DNA of 64,000 nucleotides from Methylobacterium nonmethylotrophicum (GTDB lineage: Bacteria > Pseudomonadota > Alphaproteobacteria > Rhizobiales > Beijerinckiaceae): NCBI RefSeq assembly GCF_004745635.1, contig NZ_SRLB01000007.1, positions 1 to 64,000 of the forward strand, read 5' to 3'. Positions within the stretch are counted from its first letter, which is position 1. Each line of letters opens with the position of its first letter. The position numbers were made by a program, and so were the translations under genes. This document shows positions 44,984 to 53,573 of this stretch, piece by piece. The notes below the pieces were generated by a model. The model was given only the letters and a program-made list of their open reading frames with translations, did no database searches and had not been told where the DNA came from.

Positions 44984-46740
44984 GCAGCGCTCGCCGGGAT
45001 GGGAAGACCGAACGAGAACACGGTGCCCCGCAGCGTTGCGGCCTCCACCGCAATCGTCCCGCCATGCGCCTCGATGATTGATCGCGACACGGCGAGGCCT
45101 AGGCCCATGCCTCGTGCCTTCGTGGTGAAAAGTGGCTCGAAAATCCGGTCCGGCTCCTCGATTCCCGAGCCGTTGTCGCAGATTTCGACGCGAACCTCTC
45201 CGTCCCGGCCCATCGACCGGACAACGATCATCCGCGAACCGGCGGCGTTCGCCACGACGGCTTCCATGGCGTTGCGGAGCAGGTTGACCAGCACCTGCTG
45301 GATCTGGATCCGATCCGCCGACACCTGCGGGACATGGCGATCCAGCTCGGTGCGCACCATCGTCCCGGTCCTCGACAGATCGTCCGCCAGCAGCAGTCGC
45401 GCCTCCTCGATGACGTCGTTGACGTCGATCGACGCACGCGCGGTCGCCGCGTTGACGTAGAGCGCCCGGACGCTCGTCACGGTGGCCGCCGCGGCGTTGG
45501 CGTCGCGGACTATGCGATCCAGGATCGAGCGGAGTCGGCCGATATCGAGCGTCTCGCTCGACAGCCACCGCTGGCAGGCTTGACTGTTAGACACTACGGC
45601 GGCGAGGGGCTGCTTGACCTCGTGCGCGATCAAGGCCGAGAGTTCCGCGAGACTCGCGAACTGGGAAGCGCGGGACAGCTTTCGCTGAGCGGCGCGAAGG
45701 TTCTCCTGGGCCTTGACCCCGTTCATCAAACCGTTTGACCTGCCGACCTTGCTGGCATCGTCCCGACGAGGGTGGATCCACCCGTCAACCCCTCCCAGCT
45801 CCCCCTCTACACCGTCAGTGCGGTCGCGCCCGATGAAGGGCTCGCCAGTCGCGTATGGCAGTTCCGGGGCGGCCGCGGCGAGTGCCTTTTCGTCCGAGTG
45901 GACGTAGCCTTCGAGCACAGCCCCAGCTTGCGCGCCGTCCGCCTCTTGCAGCTTGTGGAAGGAGATGCCGACGCGCTGGATCCCGCTGTTCGTGTCGTTC
46001 GGCAGGCTGACACCGACGACGAGGTCCATACGCGCCGGAACCGTACCTGCGACCCCTCGTAACGCGCGCTCGCGTTCCCTCAGGGCCGTCCGTTGCAAGG
46101 TCTCTCGTTGCAGCGTCTCTTGTGCCGCCTTACTGTCGTGGATGTCGGTCGAGCTTCCGAACCACTGGACGATGCCGGACGGATCGCGGAACGGCTCGCC
46201 CCTGAAGAGGAACCAGCGATACTCACCGTCGGCTCGTCGCATCCGCGCCTCGGTTTCGGCGGGCAAGTCGGCAGCGAGAAAAGACCGCTGGTAGGCAAGT
46301 AGACGGCCGCGATCGTCGGGATGGACGGCGCCGAGCCAGCCGCCTTCGGCCGCGTCCTCGCGTTTCACCCCGGTATAGTCGAGCCAGCGTCGATTGAGGA
46401 AGATGATTGCGCCGTCCTGGTCGGTCGCCCAAATCAAAGTAGGCAGAGCATCGATCAGCCGTTGGTGGTACTGCAGCGCCTGCCCGACGACGTTCAACTC
46501 GGCCCTGATTGTTTTCGTCGAGGCACGAATTCTATTGATATAGGAGATGATCGCTCCTGCACAGATCGCAATCAGCAAAAGCAGCCAGGCGCGGAGGTCC
46601 GCCTCAAGATGCACGGGTGCGACTAAGTCGCCGGCATGCCAGAAGACAACGAGACTTGCAGCGGCCCCGACCACGGGAACGATGGATCCCGGCGGCGACA
46701 GGAATCCCCTTGTGGCCGGGGATAGCCTCTGTTTAGGCAT
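44980..46740 (-). CDS. PAS-domain sensor histidine kinase
   Basis: A 586-residue membrane kinase. Two helices near the N-terminus (about 20-35 and 48-68); a PAS domain at about 90-210 (LIWATDQDGAIIFLNRRWLD, then EYRWFLFRGEPFRDPSG). A region of about 225-345 resembles a strongly degraded second PAS. The HisKA H-box is AHEVKQPLAAVVSNSQACQR; the ATPase has NLLRNAMEAV, DNGSGIEEP and GMGLGLAVSRSII. This is the FixL/DctB-like HisKA family of Rhizobiales. The GTGA overlap couples it to its response regulator. Signal unknown; no heme-PAS His is evident. Confidence 0.9.
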   Translation of the reverse strand: MPKQRLSPATRGFLSPPGSIVPVVGAAASLVVFWHAGDLVAPVHLEADLRAWLLLLIAICAGAIISYINRIRASTKTIRAELNVVGQALQYHQRLIDALPTLIWATDQDGAIIFLNRRWLDYTGVKREDAAEGGWLGAVHPDDRGRLLAYQRSFLAADLPAETEARMRRADGEYRWFLFRGEPFRDPSGIVQWFGSSTDIHDSKAAQETLQRETLQRTALRERERALRGVAGTVPARMDLVVGVSLPNDTNSGIQRVGISFHKLQEADGAQAGAVLEGYVHSDEKALAAAAPELPYATGEPFIGRDRTDGVEGELGGVDGWIHPRRDDASKVGRSNGLMNGVKAQENLRAAQRKLSRASQFASLAELSALIAHEVKQPLAAVVSNSQACQRWLSSETLDIGRLRSILDRIVRDANAAAATVTSVRALYVNAATARASIDVNDVIEEARLLLADDLSRTGTMVRTELDRHVPQVSADRIQIQQVLVNLLRNAMEAVVANAAGSRMIVVRSMGRDGEVRVEICDNGSGIEEPDRIFEPLFTTKARGMGLGLAVSRSIIEAHGGTIAVEAATLRGTVFSFGLPIPASAA

Positions 46741-46894
46741 GTCGATGGTGCCGGGCGTGCCGGCTCTTGATGACGTCGCTGCGATCGTCGCCGATCGGTT
46801 GAGTGCATCCGCGACTCACGCATTGTCCGATAAAGCGGATGCCGGCTCGTCCCGGATAATGCAGCAAAATCAAAAATCTAAAGTACCGCCCGAT

Positions 46895-47050
46895 AGCAGC
46901 GCGACCGAACGGTGCTCCAGCGGCCGCGTCGGCGCGGCCTGCATGGATGACGATAACCGCACGGCCGTCGCAGGTGGGCCGGCGGGCGAAAGCGACTCCG
47001 ATGCCGCGGGACGCTCCCGTGATGGTTGCAACCCTTTCCGTCGTGTTCAT
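46895..47050 (-). pseudogene. SDR N-terminal remnant
   Basis: From ATG 47050 the minus frame reads MNTTERVATITGASRGIGVA, an SDR cofactor motif, then RAVIVIHAGRADAAAGAPF and decays into non-SDR sequence. Only about 50 codons of a 250-codon enzyme remain. It was probably divergent from the LysR at 47416. Confidence 0.65.
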
Positions 47051-47415
47051 AGGTGCGGTTCCTCCGCCGGGTTGCTGCCGGAGTCAGATCCTGAAGCGCG
47101 GTGCACAGGTTGATCGAACGGAGGCCGCCGGGGAGATCGGTGGCGCGACGAGACCTCAGGACCGGCGAGGTACTAGGCGGCGCGGAGACGCGTACAGGGG
47201 TTTGGTGCTGCGACCCCGTAGAACCGCACGAGCGACGACACTTGCAGGCCAACGTCGCCGTTCGTGCCTCGGGTCACCGGTTGCCGCCGCTCCGCCATTT
47301 CGCCTTCCCCTACTGCCGATTTCGGGTAGGAAGCTAGCTGTTGTTCGCTCTCGAACTAGTATGCCGTGATCAACATCACTGTTTCACATCACATAACAAT
47401 CGGCGGCTGGTAGCT
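47051..47415. other. LysR upstream region
   Basis: 365 bases without a supported gene between the SDR remnant and LysR. The only signal is the dyad GTGAT-CAAC-ATCAC at 47366-47379. Confidence 0.4.
47366..47379. promoter_or_regulatory. Candidate LysR operator GTGAT-N4-ATCAC
   Basis: A 5-base perfect dyad with a 4-base centre, 37 bases before the LysR start. It resembles a compact LTTR or Crp-type half-site pair. Confidence 0.4.
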
Positions 47416-48348
47416 ATGGATCGCTTTGACACCATGCGGCTGTTCGTGCGGATCGTCGAACGCGGGAGCTTCGCCGAGGCCGCCCGGGACCTGCAAGTGC
47501 CGCGTCCCACCGCCACTCAGGCGATCCAGCGCCTGGAGACGCATCTCGGCGTCAGGCTGCTCGAACGGACGACCCGGAAGGTCAGACCGACGCTCGACGG
47601 GTCGCTGTACCACGAGCGCTGCGTCCGACTGATCGCGGACTTGGACGAAGTCGAGAGCGTCTTCAGGAGCGCGAAGCCCAAGGGTCCGCTTCGCGTCGAC
47701 ATGCAGGGCACCGTGGCGCGGCACTACGTTCTGCCCGCTGTGCCCGAGTTCCTGGCGCGCTTCCCCGAGATCTCTCTCAGCCTCAGCGAAGGCGATCGGA
47801 TGATCGACCTGATCACCGAGGGCGTCGATTGCGTCGTGCGGTCGGGCGATATGTCCGATTCGTCCCTGATCGGGCGTCGCATCGCCGTGTTCGATCAGGT
47901 CACTCTGGCGAGCCCGGCTTATCTCGAACGCCACGGCACGCCGGCGACGCCGGACGATCTCGACGGCCATCGGATGGTTGCGTACGCCGCCTCAACGACA
48001 GGACAGCCCTATCCGCTCGACTTCAGGATGGAAGGCGAGGTGCGGGAGATCTCGCTGCCTTACGACATCGTCGTACGCGGAGCGGAAATCTACACGGCGA
48101 GCGGTCTCGCGGGGCTCGGCCTCATCCAGGTCCCCCGCTACCGCGTGGAGCACCAGATCGCGGCGGGGCTGCTGGTGCCGATCCTGCAGGTCTTCCCGCC
48201 GGCTCCAATGCCTGTATCGGTGCTCTATCCACGCAGTCGGCACCTGTCGGTGCGCGTGAGGGTGTTCATCGACTGGCTGGCGGGCGTGTTTCGTACGCGT
48301 AGCGGTAACAGGTCGTCAACCTGTAATATCGGCGGTGGCGGCGAATGA
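47416..48348 (+). CDS. LysR family transcriptional regulator
   Basis: A 310-residue LTTR from MDRFDTMRLFVRIVERGSFA. HTH: EAARDLQVPRPTATQAIQRL; wing ERTTRKVRPTLDG; effector domain TEGVDCVVRSGDMSDSSLIG. The frame is open 75 bases upstream but without HTH features. The SDR that such regulators usually face is only a remnant, so the present target is unclear. Its stop falls at the left arm of a strong hairpin. Confidence 0.93.
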   Translation: MDRFDTMRLFVRIVERGSFAEAARDLQVPRPTATQAIQRLETHLGVRLLERTTRKVRPTLDGSLYHERCVRLIADLDEVESVFRSAKPKGPLRVDMQGTVARHYVLPAVPEFLARFPEISLSLSEGDRMIDLITEGVDCVVRSGDMSDSSLIGRRIAVFDQVTLASPAYLERHGTPATPDDLDGHRMVAYAASTTGQPYPLDFRMEGEVREISLPYDIVVRGAEIYTASGLAGLGLIQVPRYRVEHQIAAGLLVPILQVFPPAPMPVSVLYPRSRHLSVRVRVFIDWLAGVFRTRSGNRSSTCNIGGGGE

Positions 48349-48389
48349 ACGGCCTCGCTCGCAACTGGGGAGCAATCGAGCGAGGCCGT
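48349..48389. terminator. Strong hairpin between convergent genes
   Basis: A 13-base perfect stem (ACGGCCTCGCTCG / CGAGCGAGGCCGT) with a 15-base loop directly after the LysR stop and before the convergent hydrolase. No clear T-tract; a bidirectional terminator by position and strength. Confidence 0.65.
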
Positions 48390-48404
48390 CACTGGGCAAG
48401 CGCT

Positions 48405-49274
48405 TCAAGTCGACGACTGTGGTAGGTTTCTACCGAAAACATCAACCGGATCCGTCCTGCCACGACCTTCCGTCCAGCCTGTATATTCCTGGTGGTCGTG
48501 AGCGCAGAACATGGCTATTTCGGATCCATACCTGCTTCGTAATTCCCTCAGCTTAGACAAGCTTGCGACGCGTTCGCAGGGGTCGGCTTGCATTGCGATT
48601 TCGAGCGGTAGGCCCGGAGGAGTATCCAGAAAGTTGACCCGTGCATCGAAGTAGGCGTCGCCGGCATGCAGTGTCCATTGCCCGTTCTCCCGATAGGCGA
48701 CGCCGCAGTGACCTTTGGAATGCCCGGGAAGCGGTATCAACTTTGCGTCGAGACCCTGAGGCAGGGGCAAGCTCCGGGCTGGCAGACCGAACCACTGCTC
48801 GTCAGTCGGACCATACGTCGTCAAGTTCGTCTGGCGGGACACTTGATACGGATGATAAGACCCCCTGGACTGCGGTTCGTCGTAGGCAGCCAATTCTTCC
48901 GCCGAAAGGTGAACCGTCGCTCCAGGGAAATCGTGGAGGCCGCCGGCATGGTCGGCGTCGAGATGCGTGAGCACGATATCCGTGACCTGCTCGGCGCGGA
49001 TGCCGCGTGCAGCAAGGCGATGGAGAGCCGTCAGGCGAACGTCTACCACGATGCCGAGGCTCAAGAGCGCGTCCGACCCCAGATAGCGGTTCGGCTCCAG
49101 CATCTCGCGGGTACCGAAGCCTGTGTCGACGAGGATAACCCTGTCGCCGATCAGGATGATCACGCAGTGGACCGACATTGTGCGCGTCGGCGTGTGCGAC
49201 AGCGGCCCGAGGAGGCCGAAAGTCGCGTGTTCGATCGAAATTCGTTCGACCACTTGAGGCTCCGTCGCAATCAA
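48405..49274 (-). CDS. Metallo-beta-lactamase-fold hydrolase (AHL lactonase-like)
   Basis: A 289-residue MBL-fold enzyme. The metal motif is THLDADHAGG (His104, Asp106, Asp108, His109): the second His of HxHxDH is Asp, as in some lactonase-like members. Further ligands are in PLPGHSKGHCGV, LHAGDAYFD and FCAHDHQEY. The N-terminal part (IILIGDRVILVDTGFG) is that of the AiiA/lactone hydrolase group. It may hydrolyse lactones including AHL signals, but the altered motif makes this uncertain. It stands alone and is convergent with LysR. Confidence 0.85.
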   Translation of the reverse strand: MIATEPQVVERISIEHATFGLLGPLSHTPTRTMSVHCVIILIGDRVILVDTGFGTREMLEPNRYLGSDALLSLGIVVDVRLTALHRLAARGIRAEQVTDIVLTHLDADHAGGLHDFPGATVHLSAEELAAYDEPQSRGSYHPYQVSRQTNLTTYGPTDEQWFGLPARSLPLPQGLDAKLIPLPGHSKGHCGVAYRENGQWTLHAGDAYFDARVNFLDTPPGLPLEIAMQADPCERVASLSKLRELRSRYGSEIAMFCAHDHQEYTGWTEGRGRTDPVDVFGRNLPQSST

Positions 49275-49500
49275 TGGCTGAGATCGACGTTCATGGATGA
49301 CGCAGAGGTGCGTTCTTGCCGCCCGCCAGCCTGTTCAAGCTTCACTAGTCCTGCTTCTCTGTGTGCCGTATGGCAGCAACGTGAACTCGCCAAGCTTTTT
49401 CCCCCACTTTCAAATTATCCGGTCGAGCGTTCCTGGTTGGTCGAGTGACGAGTGCGGCGCAGTCACTCAGATCGTCTTGGGACTATGCATTAATATATCT

Positions 49501-50703
49501 TTATCTTGGTGATTTAAGTGTGGCGTCGATCCAGTTGAAGACCACCTCGTCCTTGTAGGACAGTGCACCGGATTGACAGTGATTCTCGGCTCCATCCTTA
49601 GCGGTGAAGCGCGCGAAAGTCTTCGGCGCCTTCAGCTCGTCATAGACGCGTTCCGGCTGGCCGGTGAAGAAGATGTCGTCTTCCGCTTCCATCACCAAGC
49701 ACGCGCATTGGATCTGGTTCGCGATATCGCGAAGAGTGTATTGCTTGGATGTGTCTAATATGCCCGCCGCATCTGGCACAGAGAATGACCATGTGCCCTG
49801 GTTGATATTCCATTTCAAGGGCGTATTCTTATGCATCTCCACTTCGACGATCCGTTGGCACGCGTCTCTGTCACCGGCTTCGTAAGCCGAGATTGCCTCC
49901 GCGGGGAGTAGCTTGCGCATGCTGTCATAGAGATCGTAGACGCCGTCGAAAAAAACAGCGGCCTTGAAACGGTGCTCGAAGGCGACCGCGCGCGCGGCGA
50001 GATAGCCGCCAAGGCTCATGCCGATTAGGATCAGATTGTCGCCGTCGACGTCCGACCGCGTCAGGGCGTAGTCCACCGCGGGCGTCACGACCTTCTCCCA
50101 ATCGTAGCGGAACGGCAGCTTCTGCTCGCGCATCGGCGCACCTTGTCCGGGGCCGTCGAAGGTCAGGCAATTGTATCCGCGGAGGATCGAAGGTGCTCCT
50201 CCGTAGTAGAAGAGTTCCTCGAGGCTCGAGTCGTAACCCCCGTGGAAAATGACCGTCGGCCGGCGCTTGCCGGAATCATCCGGCTTGTAGAAGTAGCCCG
50301 GAAGAGTCGTCCCCTCGTAGGGGATCTCGACGTGCTCCCAGGTCGAACCCGTGAGTTCGGCTGCCTTGGTGTAGGCCTTCTGGGAGGCCCGCATCGACGC
50401 CAGGATCCGCGGGTCGTCAGGATTGCCGTGAAGGTAGAACTCCGACATGCGGAAATACGTGGAAGCCCGCAGATAGGCTTGCCGGGCACTCACCAAATGT
50501 CCACCAGTCAAACTCTCATCCGCACGAGACAGGGTTCGGCGCGCACGCGCATCCCATTTTGCGAACCAGTCTTCGAAGTCTCCTTCGACGATCTGCTCTG
50601 CCGTCGCGACCATCTCACCCAGATCCGAGCCCCCATAGTACATGAAACCCAAATTTCGAACGAGTTCGAAGGCGAAATGATCGTCCTTGAAAACGACTTT
50701 CAT
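49501..50703 (-). CDS. FrsA-like alpha/beta hydrolase, second copy
   Basis: A 400-residue protein of the same group as 18944-20215: helical N-terminal cap (about 1-130) and hydrolase domain with GMSLGGYLAAR, nucleophile Ser230. The acid is probably in VMEAEDDIFF and the His in GAENHCQSGA. The architecture matches 2,6-dihydroxypseudooxynicotine hydrolase and FrsA. Start ATG at 50703. It lies close to the IS element beyond a 260-base gap. Substrate unknown. Confidence 0.85.
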   Translation of the reverse strand: MKVVFKDDHFAFELVRNLGFMYYGGSDLGEMVATAEQIVEGDFEDWFAKWDARARRTLSRADESLTGGHLVSARQAYLRASTYFRMSEFYLHGNPDDPRILASMRASQKAYTKAAELTGSTWEHVEIPYEGTTLPGYFYKPDDSGKRRPTVIFHGGYDSSLEELFYYGGAPSILRGYNCLTFDGPGQGAPMREQKLPFRYDWEKVVTPAVDYALTRSDVDGDNLILIGMSLGGYLAARAVAFEHRFKAAVFFDGVYDLYDSMRKLLPAEAISAYEAGDRDACQRIVEVEMHKNTPLKWNINQGTWSFSVPDAAGILDTSKQYTLRDIANQIQCACLVMEAEDDIFFTGQPERVYDELKAPKTFARFTAKDGAENHCQSGALSYKDEVVFNWIDATLKSPR

Positions 50704-51112
50704 CCGTTAGCTCTCCGTCTTCGGGTGTTGGTCGGTCAGATTGATTGTCAGCGCACCTTGGGTCGGGCGCGTGACTCGCGATCGGCTTTCCGCTCCCGGG
50801 CAGCGACCGGCATTCCGCAAGGTGGGGCGTTGGGAGCGGAAGCGGTTGCATGCCGCGAGTCGCCCATCGCGCCGCGGCTCAAATATGTGGTTCGATTGCA
50901 GTAGATAACATCATTGATTTCTATGATTTCGATGCTGCCGTATCCGACGTAAAATTCGCGGAATGACGGCTCCCCTGATCTAGGTCCGGCCGAAGGGTGA
51001 GCCTCCGGATCTCATGGTCCTGCCCCGGTTTGTGGTCCGCGGCCTATGCAAGTTCTCGGGCTGTTGACGGTCCCCCGGATTTTGGTCCGGCCGAAGGGTG
51101 AGCCTCCAGATC

Positions 51113-51960
51113 TCATTCGGCAGCCTCTCGGGCCGCCGCCAAGGCGAATTCCTGGGGCGTCCGCCACCCCAGGGCTGTGTGAGGACGGCTCTCGTTGTAC
51201 TGCCGCCGCCACGCCTCGATCTTGGCCCGGGCGTCGGCCAGCGACAAGAACCAGTTCGCGTTCAGGCACTCGTCGCGCAGCCGCCCGTTGAACGACTCGA
51301 CCAGCGCGTTGTCGGTCGGCTTGCCTGGCCGCGAGAAATCCAGCGCGACGCTGTTCTCGTAGGCCCAGCGGTCGAGCGCCTTCGAGACGAACTCAGGCCC
51401 ATTGTCGACCTGGATCGTGCCCGGTGCTCCGCGCAGGAGTGCCAAGCGGGCGACGACAGCCACGACCTGCTCGCCCTTGATGCCCTGATCCACCTCGATC
51501 GCCAGAGCCTCGCGCGTGAAGGCATCCACCACCGTCAAGGCTCGTAGCCGGCGGCCGTCGAAGAGCGCGTCGGAGACGAAGTCCATCGACCATCGCTCGT
51601 TGGGCCGCACCGGGACAGGCCGACACTCCCGGTGGGCCGCGCTGACGTGCCGGCGCGGCCGCTTGAGCCGCAGGCTCAGGCCCTCGTCCTTGTAGAGCCG
51701 GTGGACCCGCTTGTGGTTTACCCGCCAGCCTTCCCGGCGCAGTAGGATGTAGATCCGGAAGTAGCCGTAGCGCACGCGGCTCTTGGCGAGATCACGGATG
51801 CGCATCCGCAGCGGTGCCTGATCGGGTTTGGTCGAGCGGTAACGAATGCTCGACCGACCGACGCCGAGCGCGACGCAGCCGCGCCGCTCACTCACCCCGT
51901 GCGCCTCCTGAACTTGGTGCACGAGCTCGCGTCGCCGAGCAGGCGTCAGAGCTTTTTTGC
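51113..51960 (-). CDS. IS3 OrfB, DDE transposase part
   Basis: The catalytic half of the IS3 transposase, read after a -1 shift from OrfA. Catalytic residues are in WSMDFVSDALFDGR (D), IQVDNGPEF (D) and LVESFNGRLRDECLN (E), with the HTH_21 region (RVRYGYFRIYILLRREGW) before. It ends EFALAAAREAAE at 51113. The frame is open much further upstream but overlaps orfA there. The fused OrfAB is the transposase; OrfB alone has no clear start. Confidence 0.85.
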
Positions 51961-52212
51961 GAGCACGTCCTGCAGGATATGCTTGTCGAGGCTCAGATCG
52001 GCCACGAGTTGCTTGAGCTTGCGGTTCTCCTCCTCCAGCTGCTTCAGGCGCCGTAGCTCTCCCGTGCCGAGGCCGCCGTAGAGCTTCTTCCAGCGGTAGA
52101 ACGTCTGCTCGGAGATGCCCAGCCGGCGCAGCACCTCCGCCACCGGCGTTCCGGTCTCGGCCTGCTTGAGCGCGAAGGCGATCTGCTCCTCGGTGAACCT
52201 GCTCTTCTTCAC
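51946..52212 (-). CDS. IS3 OrfA, DNA-binding part
   Basis: An 88-residue protein MKKSRFTEEQIAFALKQAE, with an HTH (VAEVLRRLGISEQTFYRWK) and a leucine-zipper-like helix (LRRLKQLEEENRKLKQLV), closely like IS407-group OrfA. It ends DVLAKKL at 51946. The A-AAA-AAG heptamer (51953-51958 as TTTTTT on the plus strand) lies just before the stop and lets ribosomes slip -1 into orfB. Confidence 0.9.
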   Translation of the reverse strand: MKKSRFTEEQIAFALKQAETGTPVAEVLRRLGISEQTFYRWKKLYGGLGTGELRRLKQLEEENRKLKQLVADLSLDKHILQDVLAKKL

Positions 52213-52364
52213 GGCTCTGCTCCTCCCGTCGGGGTCTTACAGAACCGGAAAACTCGCACTCTGGCTGGATCAAAGCGATGGGGGGACGTCAAAGGGTTCA
52301 GAATGCCCGAAAAACTTGCGCTCGGCCCGGACCAGTTCGCGGGGTCAGGACCAGGGGGACGTCA

Positions 52365-52997
52365 GGGGCGTCAACACCTGTGAGGGCTGGAATAATGGAC
52401 AGCACCATCGTGATGCTATCATCGCGGATTACCTAACTCACTCACGTCCTCTGTCCCATGCGTCCCGGCCTTATAGCGCGGGACGGTGGGACAGCATCGA
52501 CCCAGACGGCAAATCGCGACTTCGGCGGCATGTCAGACCGGACGGATTGAGAGACTGCTGCAGAGTGGCGGCTATGTGTATTCGTTCCCATCGCGTCCGT
52601 CCTCCGTCGGCTCAGAGCCATACTTAAGGGCGGACAATTGCGCTGGGGGCTGACCACATCCGCACGGGATCCTGCGATCGGCCTTGCGGTGCGCGCCGGG
52701 CTGGTTGGTCGGCATGACCAGCGTGCACTCGTTCTCGCAGCGAATCTTCATAGCAATAGGCCGAACACGCCTTGCCTAGGGCGTCAGGATCTGCTCGCAA
52801 ACGGCACCACCGACCTTCTCGAAGGACGGGCGCTACCTCGCGTCTACTACGCAAAACCCACACATCGCCTGCCAAAGACTTATACATCGAAAATTTCTTA
52901 CGAAATGCCATTTTTATGCTTGTTTCGCAAGAATGGTTGTGCGATAAGAAACCAGACTCAGTGAGGCTCTAACGTTCGCTACCGTGGAGAACGCAGC
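52365..52997. other. Gene-free junction between IS and AT-rich island
   Basis: About 630 bases without a convincing frame. GC-rich to about 52850, then abruptly AT-rich; the base-composition break marks the island's left edge. Frames in the GC-rich part have no recognisable family. Confidence 0.4.
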
Positions 52998-53333
52998 GTG
53001 GCAGTATCACTTGCAAAACCCGAACCGCTATCCGCAGAAGAACTCATGGAAATTGCAGCAACAATAGATGGCAAGAAAGATCTTCCAGGCTGGCAGACAC
53101 GCCTCGCTCGGACTCTTGACGCTCATACAGATAGATCGATTATATCTTCTCAAATTAGCTTATGGACGAATCCTTCAAACGAGCGAAAACCCCCTTGGTG
53201 GGCGACAGGTCCGTGCTATCTCGCTCTGATAAGCTCGAGCATTGAGCTGCACGAACGAGGGATTCAATGCACTAAACTTGCCGAAAAAATCAGATTGAAC
53301 CAGCTTAGAAGAACGCATTTTGGAAGCATATGA
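52998..53333 (+). CDS. Small protein of unknown function
   Basis: A 111-residue protein with GTG start behind GTGGAGAACGCA, in AT-rich DNA. I do not recognise it. The N-terminal half (LSAEELMEIAATIDGKKDLP, WQTRLARTLDAHTDRSIISS) looks like a small helical DNA-binding protein with a possible HTH, and the middle contains PPWWATGPCYLALISSSIEL. It is the first gene of the island and points toward the RepA-like ATPase, so a replication or regulatory role is possible. Codon use differs from the window. Confidence 0.5.
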   Translation: MAVSLAKPEPLSAEELMEIAATIDGKKDLPGWQTRLARTLDAHTDRSIISSQISLWTNPSNERKPPWWATGPCYLALISSSIELHERGIQCTKLAEKIRLNQLRRTHFGSI

Positions 53334-53394
53334 TTGATATAAAGATATATTATAATGATTTAATCCGTGTCGAAAATTTTGGAGACATGAGACG

Positions 53395-53541
53395 GTGAAC
53401 ACGATTGATGCGTCGACCAACATATATAAGGGCGACTCTGCGTTATCGAATTCAATTATCGACAAAGTTACAAATAAAGAACTATTTGAATGTCGGAAAT
53501 CAAAAAAATCTATTGATTATATCGCTAGGCCTGATCTATAA
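53395..53541 (+). CDS. Possible small ORF, 48 residues
   Basis: GTG at 53395 follows GGAG by ten bases and reads VNTIDASTNIYKGDSALSNS then ELFECRKSKKSIDYIARPDL. It is AT-rich like the ATPase gene that follows. No family recognised; may be a truncated gene or not translated. It lies between the island's first gene and the ATPase. Confidence 0.35.
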   Translation: MNTIDASTNIYKGDSALSNSIIDKVTNKELFECRKSKKSIDYIARPDL

Positions 53542-53573
53542 AACAAGGAGCTATCAATGAGCTAAATGACACA

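Larger units (their letters stand above)
51065..52291. mobile_element. IS3 family (IS407 group) insertion sequence
   Basis: About 1.23 kb bounded by imperfect terminal inverted repeats: left TGACGGTCCCCCGGAT..., right (reverse) TGACGTCCCCCCATCG..., ending TGATCCAGCC/TGGTCCGGCC some 20 bases in. It contains orfA and orfB on the minus strand with a -1 frameshift site. No target duplication is visible (flanks CTGT and AAGG), which suggests recombination after insertion. Confidence 0.75.
50964..52364. repeat. Outer inverted repeat around the IS element
   Basis: Sequences flanking the IS (51015-51064 and 52292-52364) are inverted copies of each other, about 50-60 bases: TGGTCCTG.CCCCG, TGGTCCG.GGCC and GCAAGTT.TTCGGGC all recur in reverse complement. 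A further IS-end-like copy (TGACGG..., then GGTCCGGCCGAAGGGTGAG) starts at 50964. This looks like an IS inserted in, or recombined with, a related element. Confidence 0.55.

Noticed and set aside
51065..52291. Target-site duplication of the IS element
   Set aside because: Flanking 4-mers CTGT and AAGG do not match, nor do those of the outer boundaries.
52624..52911. Minus-strand frame of 95 residues beside the IS
   Set aside because: No family pattern; crosses the break from GC-rich to AT-rich DNA.
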